Position numbers and translations under genes: made by a program
The notes under the pieces: model-generated
Told to the model about the DNA's origin: nothing
Database searches by the model: none
The model's input: only the letters and a program-made list of their open reading frames with translations
Shown: positions 52,959 through 61,714 of the stretch, one piece after another
How positions within the stretch are numbered: position 1 is the first letter of the stretch
Layout: each line of letters starts with the position of its first letter
Assembly: GCF_051962475.1 (NCBI RefSeq)
Contig: NZ_JBQCCF010000064.1
Coordinates: 62,001 to 126,000 of the forward strand
From: Dyella_A sp051962475
GTDB lineage: Bacteria > Pseudomonadota > Gammaproteobacteria > Xanthomonadales > Rhodanobacteraceae
DNA: 64,000 nucleotides
Direction: 5' to 3'

Positions 52959-53665
52959 GCCGGCTTGCGCGCGCACAGCACGTAGTTGACTGCGGTGAGG
53001 CGGCTCAACCAGGCCTTGCGGGTGAGCGGGTTGTAGGCCAGGCCCGAAACGTCTTCCAGCTCCAGCCCGGCGTGACGCAGCAGCCGCGCCAGTTCCGATG
53101 GCTTGAGGAACTGCGCGTAGTGATGCGTGCCGCGCGGCAGCAGGCGCATCAGGTACTCCGCGCCCAGAATCGCGGCGCCGAACGCCGCCGGCGTACGGTT
53201 CAAGGTGGACATGAACAGCCGGCCGCCCGGCCTGAGCATCGCCGCCAGGTCGTTGACCAGCGCCTCCGGGTCGGGCACGTGCTCGATCATCTCCATGCAG
53301 CACACCGCGTCGAAGCTGGCCGGCTCGGCCGTTGCCAGCTCGGCGGAGGACTGCACGCGGTAGTCGACCGCGAGATTCGACTCGTACAGATGCAGCTTGG
53401 CGATCTCGATCACCTTCTCACCCAGATCGATGCCGGTAACCCGCGCGCCGTCGCGTGCCAGCGCCTCGCTGAGCAGGCCGCCGCCGCAGCCGACGTCGGC
53501 CACCTTCGCACCCTGCAGCGCCACGCGTCCGGCCACATACGCCGCACGCACCGGATTGAGGTCGTGCAGCGGGCGCGACTCGCCGTCCGGGTCCCACCAG
53601 CGGGCGGCCAGCTTGTCGAAGCGGGCAATTTCCTCGGGGCTGACGTTGGCGTGTGAGGTCTGCAT
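52955..53665 (-). CDS. ubiG: Ubiquinone biosynthesis O-methyltransferase
   Basis: 236 residues. FDKLAARWWDPDGESRPLHDLNPVR is diagnostic, with SAM motif VADVGCGGGLLSEALA and CMEMIEHVPDPE. It carries out both O-methylations of ubiquinone synthesis. GGGAG precedes the ATG. Confidence 0.96.
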   Translation of the reverse strand: MQTSHANVSPEEIARFDKLAARWWDPDGESRPLHDLNPVRAAYVAGRVALQGAKVADVGCGGGLLSEALARDGARVTGIDLGEKVIEIAKLHLYESNLAVDYRVQSSAELATAEPASFDAVCCMEMIEHVPDPEALVNDLAAMLRPGGRLFMSTLNRTPAAFGAAILGAEYLMRLLPRGTHHYAQFLKPSELARLLRHAGLELEDVSGLAYNPLTRKAWLSRLTAVNYVLCARKPA

Positions 53666-53687
53666 GATCGGAACTCCCGGGCTGCGC

Positions 53688-53951
53688 TCAGAGCGCCTGC
53701 CATTCATGGATGGTGATGTCCCAGCCGCCGCTGGTGCTGGCCGGGTCGCGCGCCACGATCGCCTGCGCCGCAGCGAGGTCGTCGGCGTGGATCAGGTACG
53801 CACCGCCGCTCTTGTCGGCGAAGGGACCGGAACGCTCCAGCACGCCCTCGGCACGCAGGGCGTCGAGGAAGGCGCGATGCGCCACCACTGCCGCCGGGTC
53901 CACCACTGGGCGGCGCATCAGCATGACGAGAAACAGGGGCCGCGTGTTCAT
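53688..53951 (-). CDS. YciI-family protein
   Basis: 87 residues, ferredoxin-like YciI fold: HRAFLDALRAEGVLERSGPFADKSGGAYLI with the conserved His and Asp. Such proteins are small dimers of unclear enzyme function. Overlaps the mtaD-type gene by 4 bases. Confidence 0.88.
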   Translation of the reverse strand: MNTRPLFLVMLMRRPVVDPAAVVAHRAFLDALRAEGVLERSGPFADKSGGAYLIHADDLAAAQAIVARDPASTSGGWDITIHEWQAL

Positions 53952-55279
53952 ACCGCGGCAATCCGTTCACGCCAATGCCGCGTGCGGGCGAGGATCGCCT
54001 CCACGTCCATGTCCACCAGCTGGCGCCCGGCGAGCTTGCGGCGGCCGGCGATCCACACGTCGGTCACTTGATGGCGGCCGGTGGCGTAGATCAGTTGCGA
54101 GGCGACGTGGAACAGCGGCTGGGTTTCCAGGTCGCTCAGACGAACCGCGGCGAGGTCCGCCTGCTTGCCCACCTCGATCGAGCCGACCTTGTCTTCCAGG
54201 CCCATCGCGCGGGCCGCGTTGAGCGTGCCGGCACGCAGTGCGGAGGCGGCATCGAACGCGGCCGCATCCTGCGCCACCGCCTTGGCCAGAATCGCCGCGG
54301 TGCGCATCTCGCCGAACATGTCCAGATCGTTGTTGGACGCACAGCCGTCGGTGGCGACGGCGAGGTTGACGCCGGCCCGACGGAACTTCTCCGCCGGGCA
54401 AAAGCCCGACGCCAGCTTGAGGTTGGACTCCGGGCAATGCACCACCGACACGCCCGCCTCGGCGCAGGCGGCGATTTCCGCGTCGGTAGCCTGGGTCATG
54501 TGCACGGCGATCAGCCGATCGTTGACCAGACCCAGCTTCTGCAGCCGCTGGAACGGACGCAGGCCGCTCTTCTTCTTTTCCTCTTCCACCTCGTGCGCAG
54601 TCTCGTGCAGGTGCAGGTGGACCGGGATGTCGAGCTGGTCGGCCAGCACGCGGATGCGCTCGAAGCTGGCGTCGGACACCGTGTACGGCGCATGCGGCGC
54701 AAACGCGGTGCCCACCAGCGGATCGCCGAGGAAGCTGTCGTGCACCTCGCTGGCGCGCTCGAAGTATTCGTCCTGGGTCTTGGCCCAGGCGGTCGGGAAC
54801 TCGATCACCGGCAGGCCGACCACCGCGCGGAAACCGAGCTTGCGGTAGGTGGCGCCGATCGCGTCGGGAAAGAAGTAGTTCTCGTTGGCACAGGTGGTGC
54901 CGCCGCGCAGCATCTCGGCCACCGCCAGCTCCACGCCGTCGCGCACGAACTCCGGCCCGATCACCTTGGCCTCGGCCGGCCAGATGTGCTCCTGCAGCCA
55001 GGTCATCAGCGGCAGGTCGTCGGCCAGGCCGCGCAGCAGGGTCATCGGGTTGTGCGTGTGGCTGTTGATCAGGCCGGGGATCAGCGCGTGCTCGCCCAGT
55101 TCCACCCGCTCGCGCGGCGCGTAGGCGACGCGCGCCTCGGCGATCGGCAGCAGGGCGACGATGCGGTCGGCGTCGACCACCACCGCATGCTGCTCCAGCA
55201 CCACGGCGTGGGGCTCGACCGGCACGACCCAACGTGCCTCGATGACCAGATCGACCGACTTCGGCGGCATGGAACTCAT
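53948..55279 (-). CDS. mtaD: 5-methylthioadenosine / S-adenosylhomocysteine deaminase-type amidohydrolase
   Basis: 443 residues. Zinc ligands are in PGLINSHTHNPMTLLRG, HLHLHETAHEVEEE and the Asp of ATDGCASNNDLDMFGEM. It is the TRZ/ATZ class with the MtaD pattern HPCPESN-type (VVHCPESNLKLASGF). It deaminates MTA or SAH; placed before ubiG, it may help remove SAH. ATG at 55279 has GAGGTG before it. Confidence 0.9.
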   Translation of the reverse strand: MSSMPPKSVDLVIEARWVVPVEPHAVVLEQHAVVVDADRIVALLPIAEARVAYAPRERVELGEHALIPGLINSHTHNPMTLLRGLADDLPLMTWLQEHIWPAEAKVIGPEFVRDGVELAVAEMLRGGTTCANENYFFPDAIGATYRKLGFRAVVGLPVIEFPTAWAKTQDEYFERASEVHDSFLGDPLVGTAFAPHAPYTVSDASFERIRVLADQLDIPVHLHLHETAHEVEEEKKKSGLRPFQRLQKLGLVNDRLIAVHMTQATDAEIAACAEAGVSVVHCPESNLKLASGFCPAEKFRRAGVNLAVATDGCASNNDLDMFGEMRTAAILAKAVAQDAAAFDAASALRAGTLNAARAMGLEDKVGSIEVGKQADLAAVRLSDLETQPLFHVASQLIYATGRHQVTDVWIAGRRKLAGRQLVDMDVEAILARTRHWRERIAAV

Positions 55280-55455
55280 CTTCACCTCATTGTGTCCGGA
55301 ACGCGCGCGGCCATCATGGCCGCCGCGTTTGATGCGAATACGACAAGGGGCGGTACCTTGCGGCGCCCGCCCCCTGGCTTCCTGGCTTCAGGACCCCGAC
55401 GTTCGCCGGGATGACGCTCCGGCGAATACGCGGGCTTGGCCCGCGCGCCGTTGCG

Positions 55456-56037
55456 TCACTTGCCGACGCGGCTGTCGTACTCGCCGGTGCGGGTATCGAC
55501 CTTGATGATCTCGTCCTGATTGACGAACAGCGGCACGCGCACCACGGCACCGGTTTCCAGCGTGGCCGGCTTGCCGCCGCCGCCGGAGGTGTCGCCGCGC
55601 ACGCCCGGGTCGGTTTCGGTGATCTTCAGCTCGACGAACTTCGGCGGCTGCACGGCGATGATGCCGCCGTTGAACAGGGTGACCACGCACTCCTCCTCGC
55701 CCTTGAGCCACTTCCAGGCATCGCCCATGGCGGCCAGCGAGGCGGGGAACATCTCGAACGTTTCCATGTTCATGAAGTTCCACACGCGGTCGTTGCCGAT
55801 GCCGTCGATAAAGGACAGCTGCATGTCGGTGTCGACCGCGTCGGCTTCCTCGAAGGAATCGCTGGACTTCAGCGTCTGCTCGGTGGTGCGGCCGTCCTTG
55901 AGGTTGCGAATGCGGATGCGGGTGAACGCCTGGCCCTTGCCCGGCTTGATGAAGTCCGCCTCGGTAATGACCCACGGATCACCGTTGTGAAGGATCTTCT
56001 TGCCCGTTTTGACGTCATTGAGGCCAAGGGTCGCCAT
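55456..56037 (-). CDS. efp: Elongation factor P
   Basis: 193 residues, three beta-barrel domains. Lys34 in FIKPGKGQAF is the beta-lysylation site. It relieves ribosome stalling at polyproline. A Gly-rich insertion (about 157-164, SGGGGK) adds a few residues. The lysine 2,3-aminomutase EpmB that prepares the modification is divergent next to it. Confidence 0.97.
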   Translation of the reverse strand: MATLGLNDVKTGKKILHNGDPWVITEADFIKPGKGQAFTRIRIRNLKDGRTTEQTLKSSDSFEEADAVDTDMQLSFIDGIGNDRVWNFMNMETFEMFPASLAAMGDAWKWLKGEEECVVTLFNGGIIAVQPPKFVELKITETDPGVRGDTSGGGGKPATLETGAVVRVPLFVNQDEIIKVDTRTGEYDSRVGK

Positions 56038-56125
56038 GCGCTATCTGCTCCAGAGGTAATTCCGCCCCGCGGGGCGGCTAAAATGAATGCTTTGCCGGGC
56101 TTCTGGGCCCGTTCCAGGGTTCACC

Positions 56126-57136
56126 ATGATAACCGCAAGCCCCAGCGCCCGCCTATTGTCGCCCGCTCCGGACTGGCGCCAGCTCTGGCGCGAGGCCATC
56201 ACCGATCCGGTCGAGCTGCTGGAGTTGCTGGGTCTGGATGCACTGGTGCCGCAACTGCCCAGGGACGACGCCGGCTTCGCCCTGCGCGTACCTCGAGGGT
56301 TCGCGGCACGCATGCGCCACGGCGATCCACGCGATCCCCTGCTGCTGCAGGTACTGCCCCAACTGGCGGAGCTGGAAGACGCCAAGGGCTTTTCGACGGA
56401 CGCCGTGGGCGATCTCGCCGCGCGTGAATCACAGGGGCTGCTGCACAAGTACGAAGGCCGCGCCCTGCTGATCGCTAGCGGCAGCTGCGCGGTGAACTGC
56501 CGCTACTGTTTTCGCCGGCACTTCCCCTACGGCGAGGAGATGGCCGCGGCCGGCCAGTGGCGGCAGGCGCTGGCGCATCTGCACGGCGACCCCAGCGTCA
56601 CCGAGCTGATCCTCTCCGGTGGCGATCCGCTGGCGCTGGCCACCAGCAAACTGGAAGAACTCACCCGCGGCCTGGCCGAACTTCCCCACGTCACCCGGCT
56701 GCGCATCCACACGCGGCTGCCGGTGGTGCTGCCCAACCGCATTGATGAGACCTTCCTCGGCTGGCTGTCCGCGCTCCCCCTGCAAAAAGTGGTGGTGCTG
56801 CATGCCAACCACGCCAACGAACTCGATGAGGCGGTGGATGCCGCCTGCGCCGGCCTGCGCGCGGCGGGCGCGACACTGCTCAACCAAGCCGTCCTGCTGC
56901 GCGGAATCAACGATCGGGAAGACGCCCTGATCGAGCTCTCCGAGCGACTGTTCGCCGCGGGCGTGCTGCCGTACTACCTGCACCAGCTCGATCGCGTGCA
57001 GGGCGCCGCCCATTTCGAGGTCGACGACGATCGGGCGCTGGCCCTGGTGGAGGCCATGCGCGCCCGTCTGCCCGGCTACCTGGTGCCACGGCTGGTGCGC
57101 GAGGTGGCCGGCGATACGTCCAAACGTCCGTTGTGA
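56126..57136 (+). CDS. epmB: EF-P beta-lysylation protein EpmB
   Basis: 336 residues, radical-SAM lysine 2,3-aminomutase. The cluster motif is CAVNCRYCFRRHFPY, followed by LILSGGDPLAL, RIHTRLPVVLP and the PLP Lys region near the C-terminus (PYYLHQLDRVQGAAHF). It converts alpha- to beta-lysine for EpmA to attach to EF-P Lys34. AGGG precedes the ATG. Confidence 0.95.
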   Translation: MITASPSARLLSPAPDWRQLWREAITDPVELLELLGLDALVPQLPRDDAGFALRVPRGFAARMRHGDPRDPLLLQVLPQLAELEDAKGFSTDAVGDLAARESQGLLHKYEGRALLIASGSCAVNCRYCFRRHFPYGEEMAAAGQWRQALAHLHGDPSVTELILSGGDPLALATSKLEELTRGLAELPHVTRLRIHTRLPVVLPNRIDETFLGWLSALPLQKVVVLHANHANELDEAVDAACAGLRAAGATLLNQAVLLRGINDREDALIELSERLFAAGVLPYYLHQLDRVQGAAHFEVDDDRALALVEAMRARLPGYLVPRLVREVAGDTSKRPL

Positions 57137-57272
57137 ACGCGACCGGCGTCGCTCGCGGACGGCGCCGTGGTGGCGGCCCGTGCAGGAATCCGTTACAACC
57201 CTTGCCTACGCCCCGTGGTGCTCCTGACCGTCGACGCGATGGCCAGGGCTCAACAAGCCTTTCGATGTGTCC

Positions 57273-59318
57273 ATGAAAAAAGATTCCGTGATCAAGATCC
57301 TGTTCGTCGAGACCCCGGTCGAGGACGCCGAGCAGATCATCAGCCTGTTGCGCAACGGCGGCATTGCGGTGCGGCCGGCGCGGGCGACCAGCACGGAGGA
57401 AATCCAGGCGGCCCTGGACGAGCTGGCGCCGGACATCGTGCTGTACGACCCAGTGCCGGCGAAGCTGCCGCTGCGCGATGTGGCCCAGCAGATCGAGGCG
57501 CACGGCCGGGACTTCTCGCTGGTTGCCCTGGTCGCACAGATGGATAACCAGGTTGTGGCCGACATGTTCAATGCCGGCGTACGCGGCATCGCCATCCGCA
57601 GCCAGCCCAAGCAGCTGCTCACGGTGCTGCAGCGCGAACACGAGGCGCTGCAGACGCGCCGTCAGGTGCGCCTGCTCGAGGCCGCCCTGCGGGAGTCCGA
57701 ACGCCGCGCCGACGCTCTGCTGGATTCGTCCACCGATCCGATCGCCTTCGTTCACGACGGCATGCACGTGCGCGCCAATAAGGCCTATCTGGACACCTTC
57801 GGCTACGAGGATTTCGACGACCTGCTGTGCCTGCCGGTGCTCGACCTCATCAGCAGCAGCGACGCCGAAGAGTTCAAGAACCTGCTGCGCAGCCACGCCC
57901 GCAACGAAAAGGCGGCGCAGCACATCGAGCTGCAGGCGCGCCGCTCCGACGGCAGCAGCTTCCCGGCCACCGTGGAGTTCGCGCACGCCACCTTCGAGGG
58001 TGAGCCCTGCCTGCAGATCGTGTTCCGCCGCCAGCAGGTCGACCCGCAGCTGGTCGAGCAACTGCAGCGCGATCCGGTCACCGGCCTGTACAACCGTGCC
58101 CGCACGCTAGAGTTCATCGACGATGCGGTCACCGCCGCGGCCAAGGGCACCAAGGGCCAGAGCCTGCTGCTGGTGGAACCGGACAACTGGAACGGACTGA
58201 TCGACAGCGTGGGCATGGGCAAGGCTGACGAACTGCTGGCCGCCTTCGCCAACCGGGTCAGCGGCGAGCTGGGCGAGGACGACGTAGCCGGCCTGCTGGC
58301 CGAGCACACGCTCGGCGTGGTGCTGCGTGAGCGTAACGACGAGGCGGTGAAGGCCTGGATCGCCGGCTTGCAGCAGCGCATCGCCGGGGAGATCTTCGAC
58401 CTGGGCAACCAGTCCATCACGGTGTCGATCAGCGTCGGCGGCAGCCTGCTCGGCGAGAAGAACGCCAACGCGGAACTGCTACTCAACCAGGCCAGCCAGG
58501 CGCTGCGAAATGTGCTCAGCCAGGGTGGGGGGCGCGTCGAAGTGCATGACCCGGCGGCGCGCGAGAAGGCCGACGCCGAGCGCGAACGCTACTGGCTGCA
58601 GTTGCTGCAGCAGGCGTTGGCCAACGACGGCTTCGTGCTCTATCACCAGCACACCATCAGCCTGCAGGACGCCGAGGGCGAGTACTCGGAAATCCTGCTG
58701 CGCATGAATGGCCCGCAGGGTGAGGTATTGCCGGGCTTCTTCATGCCAATCGCCGAGCAGCACGGTCTGAGCGTAGCGATCGACCGCTGGGTGCTGAACA
58801 AGGCGATCGAGATCCTGCGTGCGCGCGATGGCCAGGGCATCCACACCACCTTCTTCGTCAAGCTCACCACCGACTCGATCCAGGACGCCACGCTGCTGCC
58901 CTGGCTGGGCGAGCAGATCCGCAAGGCCGGGCTCAAGAACGGCCAGATCGTGCTGGAAATGACCGAGAGCAAGGTGGTGACCCTGCTGCGTCCCGCGCAG
59001 GAATTCGTCACCGGCTGGAAGAAGTTCGGCGGCCGCTTCGCGCTGGAACAGTTCGGCTCGGGCCTCAACTCGTTCCAACTGCTCAACCACGTGGACGCGG
59101 ACTACCTCAAGATCGACCGCTCCTACATGGCGCAACTGCCGCAGCACCCGGAAAACCAGAAGAAGATCGCCGAGATCTGCCACCAAGCGCGCGAGATGAA
59201 CCGCGTCACCGTCGCCGAATGGGTGGAGGACGCCAGCAGCACCTCACTGCTGTTCGCATGCGGCGTGGATTTCGTGCAGGGTAACTTCCTGCAGGAGCCA
59301 CAGCGGCTGGTCAACTGA
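57273..59318 (+). CDS. fimX: FimX-like REC-PAS-GGDEF-EAL protein with degenerate cyclase site
   Basis: 681 residues. REC-like domain 1-130 (lacks a clear phospho-Asp set), PAS about 140-265, GGDEF-like about 270-425 without a GGDEF motif, EAL about 435-680. The EAL motif reads EIL, and YLKIDRSY is retained, but the DDFG motif is EQFGSG, so hydrolysis is unlikely and c-di-GMP binding more so. Length and order match FimX of Xanthomonas, which controls type IV pili. The start is ATG at 57273; a GTG two codons earlier is possible. Confidence 0.85.
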   Translation: MKKDSVIKILFVETPVEDAEQIISLLRNGGIAVRPARATSTEEIQAALDELAPDIVLYDPVPAKLPLRDVAQQIEAHGRDFSLVALVAQMDNQVVADMFNAGVRGIAIRSQPKQLLTVLQREHEALQTRRQVRLLEAALRESERRADALLDSSTDPIAFVHDGMHVRANKAYLDTFGYEDFDDLLCLPVLDLISSSDAEEFKNLLRSHARNEKAAQHIELQARRSDGSSFPATVEFAHATFEGEPCLQIVFRRQQVDPQLVEQLQRDPVTGLYNRARTLEFIDDAVTAAAKGTKGQSLLLVEPDNWNGLIDSVGMGKADELLAAFANRVSGELGEDDVAGLLAEHTLGVVLRERNDEAVKAWIAGLQQRIAGEIFDLGNQSITVSISVGGSLLGEKNANAELLLNQASQALRNVLSQGGGRVEVHDPAAREKADAERERYWLQLLQQALANDGFVLYHQHTISLQDAEGEYSEILLRMNGPQGEVLPGFFMPIAEQHGLSVAIDRWVLNKAIEILRARDGQGIHTTFFVKLTTDSIQDATLLPWLGEQIRKAGLKNGQIVLEMTESKVVTLLRPAQEFVTGWKKFGGRFALEQFGSGLNSFQLLNHVDADYLKIDRSYMAQLPQHPENQKKIAEICHQAREMNRVTVAEWVEDASSTSLLFACGVDFVQGNFLQEPQRLVN

Positions 59319-59367
59319 CGCCGTCCGGCGTCAATCGCCGATCGTCAATCCTCGAAAGACGCCCAAC

Positions 59368-59401
59368 AAAAAGCCGCGAAGGTCGCCCTTCGCGGCTTTT
59401 T
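59368..59401. terminator. Bidirectional intrinsic terminator between fimX and rplS
   Basis: A 15-bp stem AAAAAGCCGCGAAGG / CCTTCGCGGCTTTTT with a 4-base loop serves both convergent genes. Confidence 0.9.
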
Positions 59402-59420
59402 TCCTGCCCTGCGGGGCGGA

Positions 59421-59813
59421 TTACTCGGCGGCAGCGACCTTGGCGGCAGCCTTCGCGGCGGCAGCGGCAGCGATGTCTTCCTTGATGCGCGCGGCCTTGC
59501 CCTCGAGGTTGCGCAGGTAGTACAGCTTCGCGCCGCGCACCTTGCCCTTGCGCTTCACGCTGACCGACTCGATCGTCGGGCTGTGCGCCTGGAACACGCG
59601 CTCCACGCCGGTGCCGTGCGAGATCTTGCGCACGGTAAAGGCCGAATGCAGGCCGCGGTTGCGCTTGGCGATGACGACGCCCTCGAACGCCTGCAGGCGC
59701 TCGCGATTGCCTTCCTTCACCTTGACGTTGACCACCACGGTGTCGCCGGGGCCGAAGTCCGGCAGCTGGCGGGTGATCTGCTCGGATTCGAACTGTTCGA
59801 TGATCTTGTTCAT
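59421..59813 (-). CDS. rplS: 50S ribosomal protein L19
   Basis: 130 residues. GDTVVVNVKVKEGNRERLQAFEG and VKRKGKVRGAKLYYLRNL are L19 hallmarks, with an Ala-rich C-terminal tail. Last gene of rpsP-rimM-trmD-rplS; starts 32 bp after trmD. Confidence 0.98.
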   Translation of the reverse strand: MNKIIEQFESEQITRQLPDFGPGDTVVVNVKVKEGNRERLQAFEGVVIAKRNRGLHSAFTVRKISHGTGVERVFQAHSPTIESVSVKRKGKVRGAKLYYLRNLEGKAARIKEDIAAAAAAKAAAKVAAAE

Positions 59814-59845
59814 GGCAACACCTGTGTCAAATGCAATAACTGCGG

Positions 59846-60607
59846 TCACGCGTTGGCCGCATCGTTGTGCCGCAGATATTCGCGGCGGAATTCATCCAGC
59901 AGCGCAGCAGACTCTGCATCCAGGGTCCGTCGCGCCAGCAAGTCGGGACGGCGCAGCCAGGTTCGTCCCAGCGACTGCTTCAGGCGCCAGCGGCGGATCG
60001 CCGCGTGGTCACCGGACAGCAACACCGCCGGCACGTCACCCAGTGCATCGTGCACCGGCTTCGTGTAGTGCGGGCAATCCAGCAGGCCGTCCGAAAACGA
60101 ATCCTGCTGCGCCGACTGCGCGTCGTTCAACGCACCGTCCTGCAAGCGGCCCACGGCATCGATGATCACCGCGGCGCCAAGCTCACCGCCGGACAGCACA
60201 TAGTCGCCGATGGAAAGCTCCTCGTCGACCTCGCGCGCCAGCAGACGCTCGTCCACACCTTCATAACGTCCACACAGCAGGGCGATCCGCGGCAGCTTTG
60301 CCAGCGATTCCACCCGGCCCTGCGTCAGCCGCGCTCCCTGCGGACTGAGGTAAATCACATGCACCGGCTCCGGTGCCGCCTCGCGCATCGCCTGGAGGGC
60401 CGCGCGCAGAGGCTCGATCAGCATCACCATCCCGGGCCCGCCACCGCAGGTGCGGCCGTCCACGGTGCGGTAGTTGTCGGTGGCGTAATCCCGCGGATTC
60501 CAGGCTTCCACCTGCAGCAGTTCGCGCTGTTGAGCGCGCCCCACCACGCCGACGGCGGCGCACTGACGCATGAAGTCGGGAAACAGCGTGACGACATCGA
60601 TGCGCAT
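59846..60607 (-). CDS. trmD: tRNA (guanine-N1-)-methyltransferase
   Basis: 253 residues. SPOUT knot with LLCGRYEGVDERLL and YVLSGGELGAAVIIDAVGRL. It methylates G37 and prevents +1 frameshifts. ATG at 60607, 31 bp after rimM. Confidence 0.98.
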   Translation of the reverse strand: MRIDVVTLFPDFMRQCAAVGVVGRAQQRELLQVEAWNPRDYATDNYRTVDGRTCGGGPGMVMLIEPLRAALQAMREAAPEPVHVIYLSPQGARLTQGRVESLAKLPRIALLCGRYEGVDERLLAREVDEELSIGDYVLSGGELGAAVIIDAVGRLQDGALNDAQSAQQDSFSDGLLDCPHYTKPVHDALGDVPAVLLSGDHAAIRRWRLKQSLGRTWLRRPDLLARRTLDAESAALLDEFRREYLRHNDAANA

Positions 60608-60638
60608 CAGACCCTCCACTCCCGAGCAACAATGGGGC

Positions 60639-61154
60639 TCAGAATTCGGGATCCCAGTCCACCACCATGCGCCCGGCCGACAGATCCACCGAACGCACGT
60701 AATTACCCTGGATGAAGGGGATCAGCCGCTCGCGCTCGCCGTCCCGCACCACCACCACGTCGTTGGCGCCGGTGGCGAACAGGTGACTGACCCGTCCCAA
60801 CGCCACGCCTTCCGTGGTGACGACCTCAAGCCCTTCAAGGTCGACCCAGTAATACTCATCCTGGCCGGGCGGCGGCAGCAGCTCGCGGGCAACATAGATG
60901 TCCTGCCCCACCAGTGCCGCGGCCTTCTCGCGGGTATCCACTCCGGGCAGGAAGCAAATCAGCCCCTTGCCCTGCGGACGGCCCTTGATGCCCGCCACTT
61001 CGACCACCTCGCCCGGCGCCACGGAGAGCTGCCAGGGCTGGTAATCGAAGATGCGCGTGCGGGGCTCTGACCAGGATTCGATCTTGAGCCAGCCCTGCAC
61101 GCCATACAGCCCGACGATGCGTCCCATCAAGACGCGCCGACCGGCTGCCGTCAT
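60639..61154 (-). CDS. rimM: Ribosome maturation factor RimM
   Basis: 171 residues. MGRIVGLYGVQGWLKIES and the PRC-barrel DEYYWVDLEGLEVVT and RERLIPFI mark it. It binds S19 in 30S maturation. Start 61154, 2 bp after the rpsP stop; MGRIVG nine codons later is a possible start. Confidence 0.96.
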   Translation of the reverse strand: MTAAGRRVLMGRIVGLYGVQGWLKIESWSEPRTRIFDYQPWQLSVAPGEVVEVAGIKGRPQGKGLICFLPGVDTREKAAALVGQDIYVARELLPPPGQDEYYWVDLEGLEVVTTEGVALGRVSHLFATGANDVVVVRDGERERLIPFIQGNYVRSVDLSAGRMVVDWDPEF

Positions 61155-61156
61155 GC

Positions 61157-61411
61157 TCAGGCAGCCTGCTGCTTGCCGGCTTCCTTCACGAGAGCGGCGA
61201 CCTTGTCGGTCAGCTGCGCACCCTTGCCCACCCACTCCTTGACGCGCTCGACGTTGAGCTCAAGGCGCTTGTCCTTGCCCGCCGCGACCGGGTTGTAGAA
61301 GCCCACGTTCTCGATGTTGCGACCGTCGCGCTTATTGCGCTGGTCGGTCACGACGACGTGGTAGAACGGACGGCCCTTGGCGCCACCGCGCGAAAGACGA
61401 ATCTTGACCAT
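61157..61411 (-). CDS. rpsP: 30S ribosomal protein S16
   Basis: 84 residues. MVKIRLSRGGAKGRPFYHVV and RNIENVGFYNPV are diagnostic. First gene of the rpsP-rimM-trmD-rplS operon. Confidence 0.98.
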   Translation of the reverse strand: MVKIRLSRGGAKGRPFYHVVVTDQRNKRDGRNIENVGFYNPVAAGKDKRLELNVERVKEWVGKGAQLTDKVAALVKEAGKQQAA

Positions 61412-61572
61412 AGTAAAAGCTCCAGAGTTGCCGGAATCGCCGGCCGCACGCACGAGACCGTGCGCGGTAAACGCGGCATTTTAGTGGATTTTCGGTAAAA
61501 GGGAAGCCCTTGGGCAGCTAAGGCGGCCTGTCCGCTCCTATCACCCGTACAGCTGGGTAAGGTCGCTACGAA

Positions 61573-61662
61573 GCGAACGTCATCCCCGCGCAAGCGGGGA
61601 CCCACTGTGCTCTCGGGGCCAAAGTCAAAATGGGTCCCCGCGTTCGCGGGGATGACGTTCGC
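61573..61662. repeat. Inverted repeat GCGAACGTCATCCCCGCG
   Basis: An 18-bp perfect terminal inverted repeat with an inner GCGGGGACCCA / TGGGTCCCCGC pair, the 'GTCATCCCCGC' intergenic family seen in many proteobacteria. It fills most of the 303-bp gap between ffh and rpsP; the rest should hold the rpsP promoter. Confidence 0.85.
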
Positions 61663-61714
61663 CCTGCAGGGGAGCAAAGGCGCGGGGTCGACGACCGCGG
61701 GATACCCGGATCGA

